This document shows positions 1 through 9,691 of a stretch of 64,000 bases of DNA, piece by piece (within the stretch, counting starts at the first letter, position 1; each line of letters starts with the position of its first letter). A program made the position numbers and the translations under genes. Source of the stretch: an uncultured Chloroflexota bacterium (GTDB taxonomy: Bacteria; Chloroflexota; Anaerolineae; Caldilineales; Caldilineaceae); contig CAIOHJ010000299.1 of NCBI GenBank assembly GCA_903858085.1, positions 1 through 64,000 of the forward strand. Direction: 5' to 3'. Below the pieces are notes generated by a model. That model ran no database searches. It was given only the letters and a program-made list of their open reading frames with translations, and was not told where the DNA came from.

Positions 1-463
1 CAATGATGATCCCCATCGAAGGTTTGAGGATGGCCACCAACGCCATCGCCAGCAGCAGGGTCGGGAACGCCATCATCATGTCGGTCACCCGCATGAGCAG
101 GGTCTCGACCCACCCCCCCCAGTATCCGGCTGTCGCACCCAGCAGGGTGCCGATCGCGACCGTCAGCAGATTGGCCAGCACGCCGACGGTCAGGCTGACG
201 CGGGCACCGTGCAGCAGACGGCTGAAAAGATCCCGTCCGACCGGGTCGGTGCCGAGAAGAAAACGCAGGCTGCCCTCCGGCAGTGTGCTGGGCAGCGGCT
301 GCCCGGCCGGTGTCAGGCCATCTCGAAACTGCTCTGCCGGGTCGTACGGGGCCAGCAAGGGGGCTGCCAGCGCCAAAAAGGCGAGGAAAAGTACCAGCGC
401 CAGACCGGCGACCGCAGCCCGGTCACGGCGCAGCCGCCGCCAGACCGACGGCCAGTAGGTCAC
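1..463 (-). CDS. Peptide-type ABC transporter permease (DppC/OppC family), partial
   Basis: Inner-membrane permease subunit of an oligopeptide/nickel-type ABC importer; the C-terminal half lies outside the window. About 154 residues are visible: an Arg-rich cytoplasmic N-terminus (RRLRRDRAAVAG), a first membrane segment at about residues 14-32, the family motif GTDPVGRDLFSRLLHGA before a second membrane segment, and the start of the core transport domain (TDMMMAFPTLLLAMALV). The GTG at 463 is the likely start; it lies just after a palindrome that separates it from the solute-binding lipoprotein gene upstream. The usual order is binding protein, DppB, DppC; here a DppC-type permease follows the binding protein directly, so the DppB partner must lie further downstream or elsewhere. 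Family call is firm; substrate is not known. Confidence 0.85.
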   Translation of the reverse strand, partial: MTYWPSVWRRLRRDRAAVAGLALVLFLAFLALAAPLLAPYDPAEQFRDGLTPAGQPLPSTLPEGSLRFLLGTDPVGRDLFSRLLHGARVSLTVGVLANLLTVAIGTLLGATAGYWGGWVETLLMRVTDMMMAFPTLLLAMALVAILKPSMGIII

Positions 464-467
464 TGGG

Positions 468-493
468 GTGGAGCCGGCCCGGGCCGGCTCCAC
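468..493 (-). terminator. 26-bp perfect palindrome between binding protein and permease genes
   Basis: The 26 bases read the same on both strands (core GCCGGCCCGGGCCGGC) and sit 34 nt after the stop of the binding-protein gene, just before the permease start. There is no T-run, so it is more likely an mRNA-stabilising or attenuating hairpin that leaves the binding-protein message in excess over the permease message, as is common in ABC importer operons, than a full terminator. Confidence 0.5.
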
Positions 494-526
494 CCTGACA
501 GCAGACGAAGCGGGTGCACCCACAGA

Positions 527-2176
527 CTAGGGCTCCACCCACATCGTTTCGTAGATAAACCCATGCTCCGGGTGGGTCAGCAGCGGCTGACCGTGCAATT
601 TCTCCGAGTGAGCGACATTGTACTGGTCGGCAATGACAGGGACCCAGACCGCCGCATCCATGAGCGTTCGGAAAAATGGTTTGTAGGCTTCCACGCGCGC
701 CGCCCGATCGGTCATGGCCAACAGTTCTTTGCTCTGGGCATGCACTTCTTCGTTGCAGTAACGCGACCAGTTCCATCCACCCGGGACATTGGCGTCACAC
801 CCCAGGATCGGCGCGTAAAAATTGTCCGGGTCGGGGTAATCCTGCGTCCAGGCCAGGCCGCCAGACCAGGTCAGCGGGTTGAGCCCGTTGCCGGCGTTCT
901 CGATCACATTCGGCGCAGCCAACGTTTCGATCGTGAGCTGGATGCCGACATTGGCCAGATCTTGCTGGAACGATTCGCAGAGTTTGGGCTGTGGATCGAC
1001 TGCGATGCACTGGATGGTGGTCGCAAAACCGTCGGCGAACCCAGCTTCGGCCAGCAATGCCTTGGCCTTTTCCGGGTCGAACGCATACCCTTCGTAGGTA
1101 TCCTCGTGGCCTGGCATGAGCGCAGGCAGAATCTGGTTGGCGACAGTTGCACGCCCGTTCAAGAGCTGGACAATGCGCTCTTTGTCGATCGCATGGTTGA
1201 GCGCCTGGCGCACCTTGACATTGTCGAAGGGGGGGAGTGTGGTGTTGATGGCAATATAGGTCGTGTTGACTTTCGGCTGTACTTCGATGCGCTCTGCCCA
1301 GGCCGGGTCGGCGGTAATGCGGGCCCACTCGGCGCCAGGCGGTGGGTCGCCCATCAGATGGATATCGCCTTTTTCCAGCTGGAGGACTGCGACGCTGGGC
1401 TCGACGCCGACACGGATCGTCACTTTGTCGAGCATAGGCCGCCCTGGCTGGAAGTAGGCAGGGTTGCGCTCAAAGACCAGATATTCGCCCGACTTCCATT
1501 CGACGAGGGTGAAGGGGCCAGTGCCCACTGGCTGGCGACCAAAGTCCTGGCCGGCAGCCTCGACCGCTTCCTGGGGCACCAGAAAGGCAAAATTGAGCGC
1601 CATTTTGTTCAAAAAGGTGGCATCAGGCGCAGTCAAGGTAAACGCTACAGTCTGCGCATCCAGGGCCTGGATCCCTTCTACGGTGGCTGCACTGCCGTCA
1701 ATAAACGCTTGTGCCCCTTGAATTCCGACATAGAACCCTGCACCAGGGCTGGCTGTCGCCGGGTTCAAAACACGCGTCAGCGTATAGACCACATCGTCGG
1801 CGGTCACCTCGCGACCGTTGGAGAATTTGACACCTGGTCGAATTTTGAAGGTGTACACCAGCCCGTCTTCAGAGACAGTCGGCATTTCAGCGGCAATGCG
1901 CGGCTCGAGCGTCGTGCCGCTGTCATAGCCAAGCAGGCCATCAAAGACCATTTTGATTGTCGGCCAGTTGGTCCAATCGTACCCAATCGCAGGGTCGAGG
2001 GTCGCCAAATCATCTTTGTAGGCCACGACAATTTCACCGCCAGACTGCGGTGTCAGCACCTCTGCTGCCTCTGCGGCCGGTGCTGCGGCCCCTGGGGCCT
2101 CCGCAGCCGGTGCACCGCAGGCGCTGATCCAGAACATCATCATCAGGAGCCAGCTGACAATCACTTTTTTCTGCAT
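527..2176 (-). CDS. ABC transporter substrate-binding lipoprotein (SBP family 5, DppA/OppA-like)
   Basis: Extracytoplasmic solute-binding protein that feeds the downstream permease. The 549 residues start with a lipoprotein signal (MQKKVIVSWLLMMMFWISAC, lipobox ISAC at about 17-20), followed by an Ala/Glu/Pro-rich linker and a full family-5 binding fold (LATLDPAIGYDWTNW near 60-75, TFKIRPGVKFSNGREVTADDVVY near 115-135). These motifs are typical of peptide, nickel or sugar-oligomer binding proteins; the ligand cannot be told. The ATG at 2176 has a GGAG ribosome-binding site about 9 nt upstream. Two near-identical promoters lie 110-210 nt upstream, so expression should be strong. The permease gene follows after a palindrome. 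Confidence 0.9.
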   Translation of the reverse strand: MQKKVIVSWLLMMMFWISACGAPAAEAPGAAAPAAEAAEVLTPQSGGEIVVAYKDDLATLDPAIGYDWTNWPTIKMVFDGLLGYDSGTTLEPRIAAEMPTVSEDGLVYTFKIRPGVKFSNGREVTADDVVYTLTRVLNPATASPGAGFYVGIQGAQAFIDGSAATVEGIQALDAQTVAFTLTAPDATFLNKMALNFAFLVPQEAVEAAGQDFGRQPVGTGPFTLVEWKSGEYLVFERNPAYFQPGRPMLDKVTIRVGVEPSVAVLQLEKGDIHLMGDPPPGAEWARITADPAWAERIEVQPKVNTTYIAINTTLPPFDNVKVRQALNHAIDKERIVQLLNGRATVANQILPALMPGHEDTYEGYAFDPEKAKALLAEAGFADGFATTIQCIAVDPQPKLCESFQQDLANVGIQLTIETLAAPNVIENAGNGLNPLTWSGGLAWTQDYPDPDNFYAPILGCDANVPGGWNWSRYCNEEVHAQSKELLAMTDRAARVEAYKPFFRTLMDAAVWVPVIADQYNVAHSEKLHGQPLLTHPEHGFIYETMWVEP

Positions 2177-2276
2177 CGATCCATTTCTCCTTGCGTGCTG
2201 TTGGGTGGGTTGAAGGGCTCAGGCAAGGACAACGTGCTGAGGTTGGGCTGCACGTCTTCTTGCATCCTGACAAAAT

Positions 2277-2292
2277 TACAATCTAAATTGTA
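2277..2292. promoter_or_regulatory. Possible operator (inverted repeat TACAAT-4-ATTGTA)
   Basis: A perfect 6-bp inverted repeat with a 4-nt centre whose right half is the -10 element of the proximal promoter for the binding-protein gene. A repressor bound here would block that promoter. No dedicated regulator gene is adjacent, so the regulator is unknown. Confidence 0.4.
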
Positions 2293-2316
2293 TAAGGTAA
2301 CAGATCAGCGTGTCAA
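2287..2316 (-). promoter_or_regulatory. Proximal sigma70-type promoter of the ABC binding-protein gene
   Basis: On the minus strand TTGACA (2311-2316) and TACAAT (2287-2292) are 18 nt apart; the alternative -10 TATACA gives 16 nt. This element is part of a 36-bp segment (2285-2320) repeated at 2356-2391 with about 28 of 36 identical positions. Confidence 0.75.
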
Positions 2317-2357
2317 GCGCACTATTGCACAGCGAACGTCGCGTTGTTGCAGTGCAA

Positions 2358-2387
2358 ATTGTATACGCTGACGGATCGGCATGTCAA
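2358..2387 (-). promoter_or_regulatory. Distal sigma70-type promoter of the ABC binding-protein gene (duplicated copy)
   Basis: Second copy of the promoter segment: TTGACA (2382-2387) and TACAAT (2358-2363) on the minus strand, 18 nt spacer, placed 71 bp upstream of the proximal copy. The two copies share both hexamers exactly and most of the spacer, pointing to a tandem duplication. Confidence 0.75.
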
Positions 2388-2501
2388 GTGTCCCCAAATT
2401 CCCCAGGGCTTCTCAGCACCCCGCCGGTGGCGCCGCTTGATGGCACATGGCAGCAAATGCGTTCGGCTCCCGGCGCTACAGCAGCTGTATTCGTGCGCAT
2501 T

Positions 2502-2530
2502 TTGACAGCACACCCGGTCTGTGATGGAAT
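2502..2530 (+). promoter_or_regulatory. Candidate promoter of the Gfo/Idh/MocA oxidoreductase gene
   Basis: TTGACA at 2502-2507 followed after 17 nt by TGGAAT, a weak -10. It is the only good -35 in the plus-strand upstream region and leaves a leader of about 120 nt. Confidence 0.45.
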
Positions 2531-2659
2531 AGAAAACCAAACACCAAAGCAGTTCTGCACATTCTCTGATCCATTTCGAGCGAGAAGCAGCTCTCTTTTC
2601 GGCACAGACCTGCTGGGCAGGGTGTGCAGACTCGCTCCACCCAACCAAGGAGACGTTCG

Positions 2660-3853
<1,194 letters not shown>

Positions 3854-3875
3854 ACGACACGGCTCGTCTCGATCC

Positions 3876-3913
3876 AAAAACGGGACCAGGCTGGGCAGCC
3901 TGGTCCCGTTTTT
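3876..3913. terminator. Bidirectional intrinsic terminator
   Basis: A 12-bp perfect stem (3881-3892 with 3897-3908, loop GGGC) is flanked by five A on the left and a T-run on the right. It can end transcription of both the oxidoreductase gene (plus) and the convergent radical SAM gene (minus). Confidence 0.9.
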
Positions 3914-3931
3914 ACCGTTCTGCAATCTCTG

Positions 3932-5272
<1,341 letters not shown>

Positions 5273-5387
5273 AGTTCCTCCACCAAACCTTTTGTGTTCG
5301 TCAGGTCGCTGTCGCCGCCCAGAGGACGCGTCACCGACGACAGAGGTCCTTTGTCACGACCGACAGCTATTTTTGATTGTATGCCAG

Positions 5388-5416
5388 ATCATACCACAGG
5401 CCAGAGAGGGTGACAA
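5388..5416 (-). promoter_or_regulatory. Promoter of the radical SAM gene
   Basis: Minus strand TTGTCA (5411-5416), 17-nt spacer, TATGAT (5388-5393), about 115 nt upstream of the start codon. Confidence 0.65.
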
Positions 5417-5526
5417 GCCATTAATCAGAAAAATTTCAGAAAAATTCAACGCTCGTCGAGGAACCCGGGCCAATCGCCCGGCTCCAGCAAAAAAACCCGG
5501 CACAACGCCGAGAATTTGCCGGCCCC

Positions 5527-5973
5527 CTAGCCAAACCACTGCAGATAGGCCAGGGTGAGGCCAATGCCGACCAGCCCACCGATCAGCACTTGCAGCGTCG
5601 TGTGGCCGATCAATTCCTTGAGCTCCGCTTCGGTCAGCGGATGGCCGCTAAAAAATGTCTGCAGAATCTGGTTGATCACACGTGCCTGTTTGCCGCTCTC
5701 CTGGCGCACCCCGCGCGCATCGTACATCACGATGATCGCCAGCGCCACCGCCACCGCAAACGACCCGCTGTCCAGCCCATATTCGTAGCCGATCGCAGTG
5801 ACCAGGCTGGTGACCATGCCCGAATGGCTGCTCGGCATCCCCCCTGCCTGGGTCAGCACCCGCAAATCCAGCCGCCGGGTCTGCCCCCAGAAGGCCATCA
5901 GCTTGTACAGCTGAATCACCACCGCCACCAGAATCGGCAACCAGAGGGCCGTGTTGCGCCACAACGCCGCCAT
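5527..5973 (-). CDS. Divergent PAP2-family membrane protein (DUF212, YuiD-like)
   Basis: Small integral membrane protein of 148 residues related to acid phosphatase/vanadium haloperoxidase. It has about four hydrophobic segments. The motif GGMPSSHSGMVTSL near residue 44 is the diagnostic DUF212 signature and corresponds to the SGH phosphatase motif; YDARGVRQESGKQA near 85 is also typical. Its biochemical role in bacteria is not established; a lipid-phosphate phosphatase activity is a guess from the fold. The ATG abuts the xseB stop codon (TAA then ATG), so the two genes are translationally coupled. Confidence 0.85.
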   Translation of the reverse strand: MAALWRNTALWLPILVAVVIQLYKLMAFWGQTRRLDLRVLTQAGGMPSSHSGMVTSLVTAIGYEYGLDSGSFAVAVALAIIVMYDARGVRQESGKQARVINQILQTFFSGHPLTEAELKELIGHTTLQVLIGGLVGIGLTLAYLQWFG

Positions 5974-6219
5974 TTAGGGCTCCTGCCACCCATCGAAGGG
6001 CACCGTCTGGCCGTCACCTTGCCAGCGCCGAACCCGAAGCTCGGCTTCGTCCAACCGGGCAGCACACAGATGGGCCAGCTCGGCTCCTTGTTCGTACAAC
6101 GCCAGTGTCTGCTCCAACGGCAGGTCGCCCTTCTCCAGCTGGCCAAGAATCTCTTCCAACTGCACCAGTGCAGCGTCATAGCTTAGATTGGGATCAATTT
6201 CCACAGACATGCTTTTCAC
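5974..6219 (-). CDS. xseB: Exodeoxyribonuclease VII small subunit
   Basis: Small helical subunit of exonuclease VII, which binds XseA and degrades single-stranded DNA. The 81-residue protein shows the family core LSYDAALVQLEEILGQLE, then GDLPLEQTLALYEQG, then a charged C-terminus. Several starts are possible; the GTG at 6219 has AAGGA 9 nt upstream, while the ATG at 6210 has none at a good distance. The large subunit xseA is not in this window, which is unusual since the two are often adjacent. The downstream DUF212 gene is coupled to it. Confidence 0.85.
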   Translation of the reverse strand: MKSMSVEIDPNLSYDAALVQLEEILGQLEKGDLPLEQTLALYEQGAELAHLCAARLDEAELRVRRWQGDGQTVPFDGWQEP

Positions 6220-6356
6220 CGTCAACTATCCTTGTTGTCAGGGTACCTGCCCGGCCCGCCCTGCCAAAGGCGGCATCCAGCAAGCAGTATACCCGATCGT
6301 CGATTCGGACCGGACAACCGGCCCATCCATTCAGTTGAACCAGCAGGAACTGACCA

Positions 6357-7163
6357 ATGCACGAATCTTCCGCCGATAGAGCTGTTGCACCCGCGATCGT
6401 CTGCCTCGAGCCAGATCTCTTTTTTGCCCCTCGCCTTCAAGATGTCATCCGTCGGCAAGGGGGAACCCCTGTCGTCGTCGAGACGCCCGAGTCGTTCGTG
6501 GCAGCCATCGACGCCCACGACCCCGTGCTGGCATTGCTCGACCTGGCCACTGAGGGAGACTGGGCCGACGCCATCCTCCGCTGCAAGCTTCGCCCCCACA
6601 CCAGCCACGTGCCGATCTTTGCCTTCGGCAGCCACGTCGATGCCCAGACATTGCGCGCAGCCCGCCAGGCCGGTGCCGACCACGCCTGGGCACGCAGCCG
6701 CATGATGGAAGAGCTCCCCCTGGTCGTGGAGCGCCATCTACATCCCCCCACACGTTACCCCGCAGGCTGGGACAGACCGCCCAGCGCACTCGCCCGCCGC
6801 GGGGTCGAGGAGTTCAACCGCGGCGACTATTTTGAACAACACGAATCCTTCGAACAAGCCTGGCAGAGCGAAAGTCGCCCGATCCGAGAGTTCTACCAAG
6901 GAATCCTCCAGATCGGAGTCGCCTTTCTTCAGATCGAACGAAACAACTGGAGCGGTGCCGTCAAGATGTTTCGCCGCGGGCTGCCCAGGCTGCGCGGCCT
7001 GCCGCCGGTCTGCCAGGGGCTGGCGCTGGAGCCATTTCGGGCCGCCGCCGAAGAGATCCACCGCGAGCTTGTAGCGCTGGGCGCAGAACGGCTCCATGAA
7101 TTCGACCGGGCCCGCTTTCCCAAACTGCAACCCGCCCCAGAGCCGCTGCCCGACAGCCACTAA
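6357..7163 (+). CDS. DUF309 protein with N-terminal receiver-like domain
   Basis: Two-part protein of 268 residues. Residues 1-125 resemble a response-regulator receiver fold (IVCLEPDLFFAPRLQDVIRR, LALLDLA, AGADHAWARS), where the short strand LLDLA would hold the phospho-acceptor Asp. Residues 140-235 are a DUF309 helical domain with the diagnostic FNRGDYFEQHESFEQAW and REFYQGILQIGVAFLQIERNN (given here in pieces). DUF309 is of unknown function and usually stands alone. The start ATG has only a weak upstream site. It converges with the lysophospholipase gene. The domain join is the notable point; whether the receiver part is phosphorylated is unknown. Confidence 0.8.
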   Translation: MHESSADRAVAPAIVCLEPDLFFAPRLQDVIRRQGGTPVVVETPESFVAAIDAHDPVLALLDLATEGDWADAILRCKLRPHTSHVPIFAFGSHVDAQTLRAARQAGADHAWARSRMMEELPLVVERHLHPPTRYPAGWDRPPSALARRGVEEFNRGDYFEQHESFEQAWQSESRPIREFYQGILQIGVAFLQIERNNWSGAVKMFRRGLPRLRGLPPVCQGLALEPFRAAAEEIHRELVALGAERLHEFDRARFPKLQPAPEPLPDSH

Positions 7164-7183
7164 AAACGATCCCTGCCTCTTTT

Positions 7184-8020
7184 TTACGAGATCCGGGCCT
7201 CCAGCCAGCCGAGGAGCTCCCCGATCACCTCGGCGTGCTCGGGCTCGTTAAAAAGTTCATGGTAGAGCCCCGGGTAGATCCGGATCGTTTTGTCCGGCGA
7301 GCTGACCTTGTCGTAGAGCGTTTGGGCCCCTACAGGATTTACCAGACGGTCGTCGGTGCCCTGCAGCACAAGCAAAGGCAGACGAATCTTGCCAGCCTCG
7401 CGCGCCAGCCGCTCTATCGCTTTCAACAGTTCTGCACCCAGCCGAGCCGTCATCTTTCCCTGGTAGTTGAGTGGGTCGGCCAAGGCAGCACGCACCACTG
7501 CCGGATCGCGCGAGATGCCGTTGATGTCCAACCCCAAAATCCCAACCTTGGGTGCCACCAGAGCCAACACTTTGCCAGCGGCCACTGTCGCCGCAGAGAC
7601 CGAACGGTCGACCGCTACAGCCGGGGCAGAGAAGACCACCCCACGAAAATCCGCCTGGTGCTCCAGCAAATGTACCGCAGCAATCAATCCCCCCATGCTG
7701 TGTCCGACCAGAAAGACAGCCTTGCCAGGGTGACGGTCTGTCAACAGACGCAAATAGGTTCGCAATGGCTCGGTAAAGTCGGTAAAGCGTTCCACATATT
7801 TGCGTGTGCCTTCGGAACGACCATGGCCCAGATGGTCCAGCGCGTACACACCATAGCCGCGCGGCACCACAGCGTTGACGACATTCCCATACCGGCCGCT
7901 GTGTTCGCCCAGACCATGCACAAGCAGCAGCAGCGCGCGCGGCTCTGCTGCGGGCAGCCACGCCTGGTAATAGAGGCGAGCCCCACGCACCCCCTCCAAC
8001 ATGCCGTCGATGTGCTCCAT
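7184..8020 (-). CDS. Alpha/beta hydrolase, monoacylglycerol lipase/lysophospholipase type
   Basis: Serine hydrolase of 278 residues predicted to cleave monoacylglycerols or lysophospholipids. The oxyanion region LLLVHGLGEHSGRY, the DHLGHGRSEG loop and the nucleophile elbow VGHSMGG (Ser near residue 110) match the Hydrolase_4 family; an Asp in LQGTDDRLV and a His in GLYHELFNE complete the triad. No signal peptide, so cytoplasmic. The ATG at 8020 is chosen because it follows the acetamidase stop by a single nucleotide (TGA-G-ATG), a coupled arrangement; a longer in-frame extension into the upstream gene is a shadow. Last gene of the five-gene minus operon that starts at 11446. Confidence 0.88.
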   Translation of the reverse strand: MEHIDGMLEGVRGARLYYQAWLPAAEPRALLLLVHGLGEHSGRYGNVVNAVVPRGYGVYALDHLGHGRSEGTRKYVERFTDFTEPLRTYLRLLTDRHPGKAVFLVGHSMGGLIAAVHLLEHQADFRGVVFSAPAVAVDRSVSAATVAAGKVLALVAPKVGILGLDINGISRDPAVVRAALADPLNYQGKMTARLGAELLKAIERLAREAGKIRLPLLVLQGTDDRLVNPVGAQTLYDKVSSPDKTIRIYPGLYHELFNEPEHAEVIGELLGWLEARIS

Positions 8021-8021
8021 C

Positions 8022-9335
8022 TCAGCCCGCACCGTACTGGTCACGCACATAGGGAAGCAGACCCACCTGCTCGAGCCGGTCAACGGGCGCACGAAAGGTG
8101 ACCTGCACCACCCCTGGATTGCGCCCGATCTCGATGGCCCCGGTGATCGTCGCACGATTTTTGACCTCCGGAACACTCATGCCGAGCAACGCTGCCGCCC
8201 GTTCCAGCCCGTTGTCCGTCGCTGCGTTCAGATCCGGGCCGGTGCCGATCACAGAGATCGGCGCTGACTCCTCCAGCGCCTCCATCCCCCACTGACGGGC
8301 AACTGCCAGCGCCTTGGCCTTTTCTGCAACGCTCAACGGCCTGGCCAGATACGGCAGATCTTCGACAACCGGCAACAACACGGGCCCCTCGATCGCCAAT
8401 CCTTTGATCAGATGCACCTGCAAGGTGACGGTGCCAGAGACATCACAGGTATGGCCCGCAATTTCGCCGTCTCCTTGGAGCGCATGCATGTCCCCCAGAT
8501 AAATCCCACCGCCCGCCACCTTGACCGGGCAGATCAAAATCGCGCCGGCTCGCACGGCATCAATGTCCATATGCCCATCGGTGCGATGGGCCAGCTGGTC
8601 CGCACGCAACCCATACTCGTGCGGGGCACCCACCAAAAAAGAGCCAAAATCACCCGCGTTGTGAGAGTCTGGAAACGGGATCGACGGTGTCGTGCCCAGC
8701 TGCCCCAGAAACGGGCGCAGCCGTCCGACCAGCCCCACCAGATCGTGCGGCGCAAACGTCAGGATCGGATTTTGGATCGAATTTTCCGGCAACGCTGCAT
8801 AGCTGCGGGCATCGCGGGCGATCTCCTCGGCAGCCAGCCGATCCACCGTGACCCCAACCGACCGGTTGGCGTCGAATGCAATGGTGTAGCCATTGGTAAA
8901 GGTGAAGGGGGTCGCGTCGGCGCCACAGTGGACACAACGCACGGCACTCTGTCCAATCCCGCGCAAGACAGTCTTGGGATAGAGCGTGCCGCAGCCCGGG
9001 CACTGACCCGCCACATAGGGATCGCCCAAAAAACGCCCTGCCATCATCCGATCGTTCCCCGAGGCGGTGGCCAGCGACGTCACCGTAATGTCTTTGATGC
9101 GGACGACAATCGCATCCCCTACCTCAGCCCCAGCCACAGCCACGGGCACAGTCACCTCATGCCCCCCTCGAATTTCAGGGGTGATCATCGGGCCCCAGCA
9201 GCCCGGTGCCGTATTGGCTACGATATGCCCACCCTCTCTCACAGGCCCCAACATCGGCTTGTTGGGATCAAGCACACCGTTGTTGTACTGGTTTACAAAA
9301 ACTGTCTCGTGGCCAGCTGCCGCTCCTTCAGACAT
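8022..9335 (-). CDS. Acetamidase/formamidase family protein with zinc-ribbon insert
   Basis: Predicted amidohydrolase of the FmdA/AmdA family, 437 residues, acting on formamide, acetamide or related small amides. Family features include GCWGPMITPEIRGG-like N-terminal text, DSHNAGDFGSF, GGGIYLGDMHALQGDGE (the signature) and the C-terminal GLERAAALLGMS. An insert near residues 105-140 carries two CxxC pairs (CPGCGTLYP and CVHCG) that look like a zinc ribbon and are absent from the classical family members. The ATG at 9335 has AAGGAGG 7 nt upstream; a TTG two codons earlier is less likely. The lysophospholipase gene follows with coupling. Confidence 0.88.
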   Translation of the reverse strand: MSEGAAAGHETVFVNQYNNGVLDPNKPMLGPVREGGHIVANTAPGCWGPMITPEIRGGHEVTVPVAVAGAEVGDAIVVRIKDITVTSLATASGNDRMMAGRFLGDPYVAGQCPGCGTLYPKTVLRGIGQSAVRCVHCGADATPFTFTNGYTIAFDANRSVGVTVDRLAAEEIARDARSYAALPENSIQNPILTFAPHDLVGLVGRLRPFLGQLGTTPSIPFPDSHNAGDFGSFLVGAPHEYGLRADQLAHRTDGHMDIDAVRAGAILICPVKVAGGGIYLGDMHALQGDGEIAGHTCDVSGTVTLQVHLIKGLAIEGPVLLPVVEDLPYLARPLSVAEKAKALAVARQWGMEALEESAPISVIGTGPDLNAATDNGLERAAALLGMSVPEVKNRATITGAIEIGRNPGVVQVTFRAPVDRLEQVGLLPYVRDQYGAG

Positions 9336-9365
9336 GGTCAACCCTCCTTGACTTTCTTGAAATCA

Positions 9366-9644
9366 TCAATTGCAAAGCTCTGTGACACCTGGCCGGCCAG
9401 CCCCACCTGCCACCGGCATCAAAAAAGCGACTTCTTGCCCCTCCTGCACCCTGGCTGCCGGCGTGACATGGGTGGACCCCAAAATCGGCACCGCACGTGC
9501 CAGCTGTGGCTCCAGACCAGGGTAGGTGGCTGCCAGCTGTTGCATCAGATCCCCGATCGTGGCATCGTCCGCAACCACCACACGAAGGCGCGCAGCACCA
9601 ACCCTCTGCGCCAGAACCGAGTTGAAACGCACCGAAATCTGCAT
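9366..9644 (-). CDS. MoaD/ThiS-like sulfur-carrier protein with extended C-terminus
   Basis: Ubiquitin-fold protein of 92 residues. MoaD proteins end in a diglycine that is thiocarboxylated to donate sulfur, for example for molybdopterin synthesis. Here the typical end FLMPVAGG is present, but a further 10 residues (AGRPGVTELCN minus the shared start) follow, so the diglycine is not terminal. The fold is otherwise standard: VRFNSVLAQRVG, DLMQQLAATYP, GQEVAFLMP. GGAGG lies 7 nt upstream of the ATG. No MoaE or MoeB homologue is adjacent. Either the tail is removed by a peptidase, or the protein works without a free diglycine. Confidence 0.75.
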   Translation of the reverse strand: MQISVRFNSVLAQRVGAARLRVVVADDATIGDLMQQLAATYPGLEPQLARAVPILGSTHVTPAARVQEGQEVAFLMPVAGGAGRPGVTELCN

Positions 9645-9691
9645 GGATGGCACCTCCCACAACGTGTGCTCTGGACAACGCTTTCCACCGT

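Noticed and set aside
209..2371. Long plus-strand open frame opposite the ABC binding-protein gene
   Set aside because: The minus-strand protein has a lipobox and family-5 motifs; the plus frame has no known motif and exists because of GC-rich codon bias.
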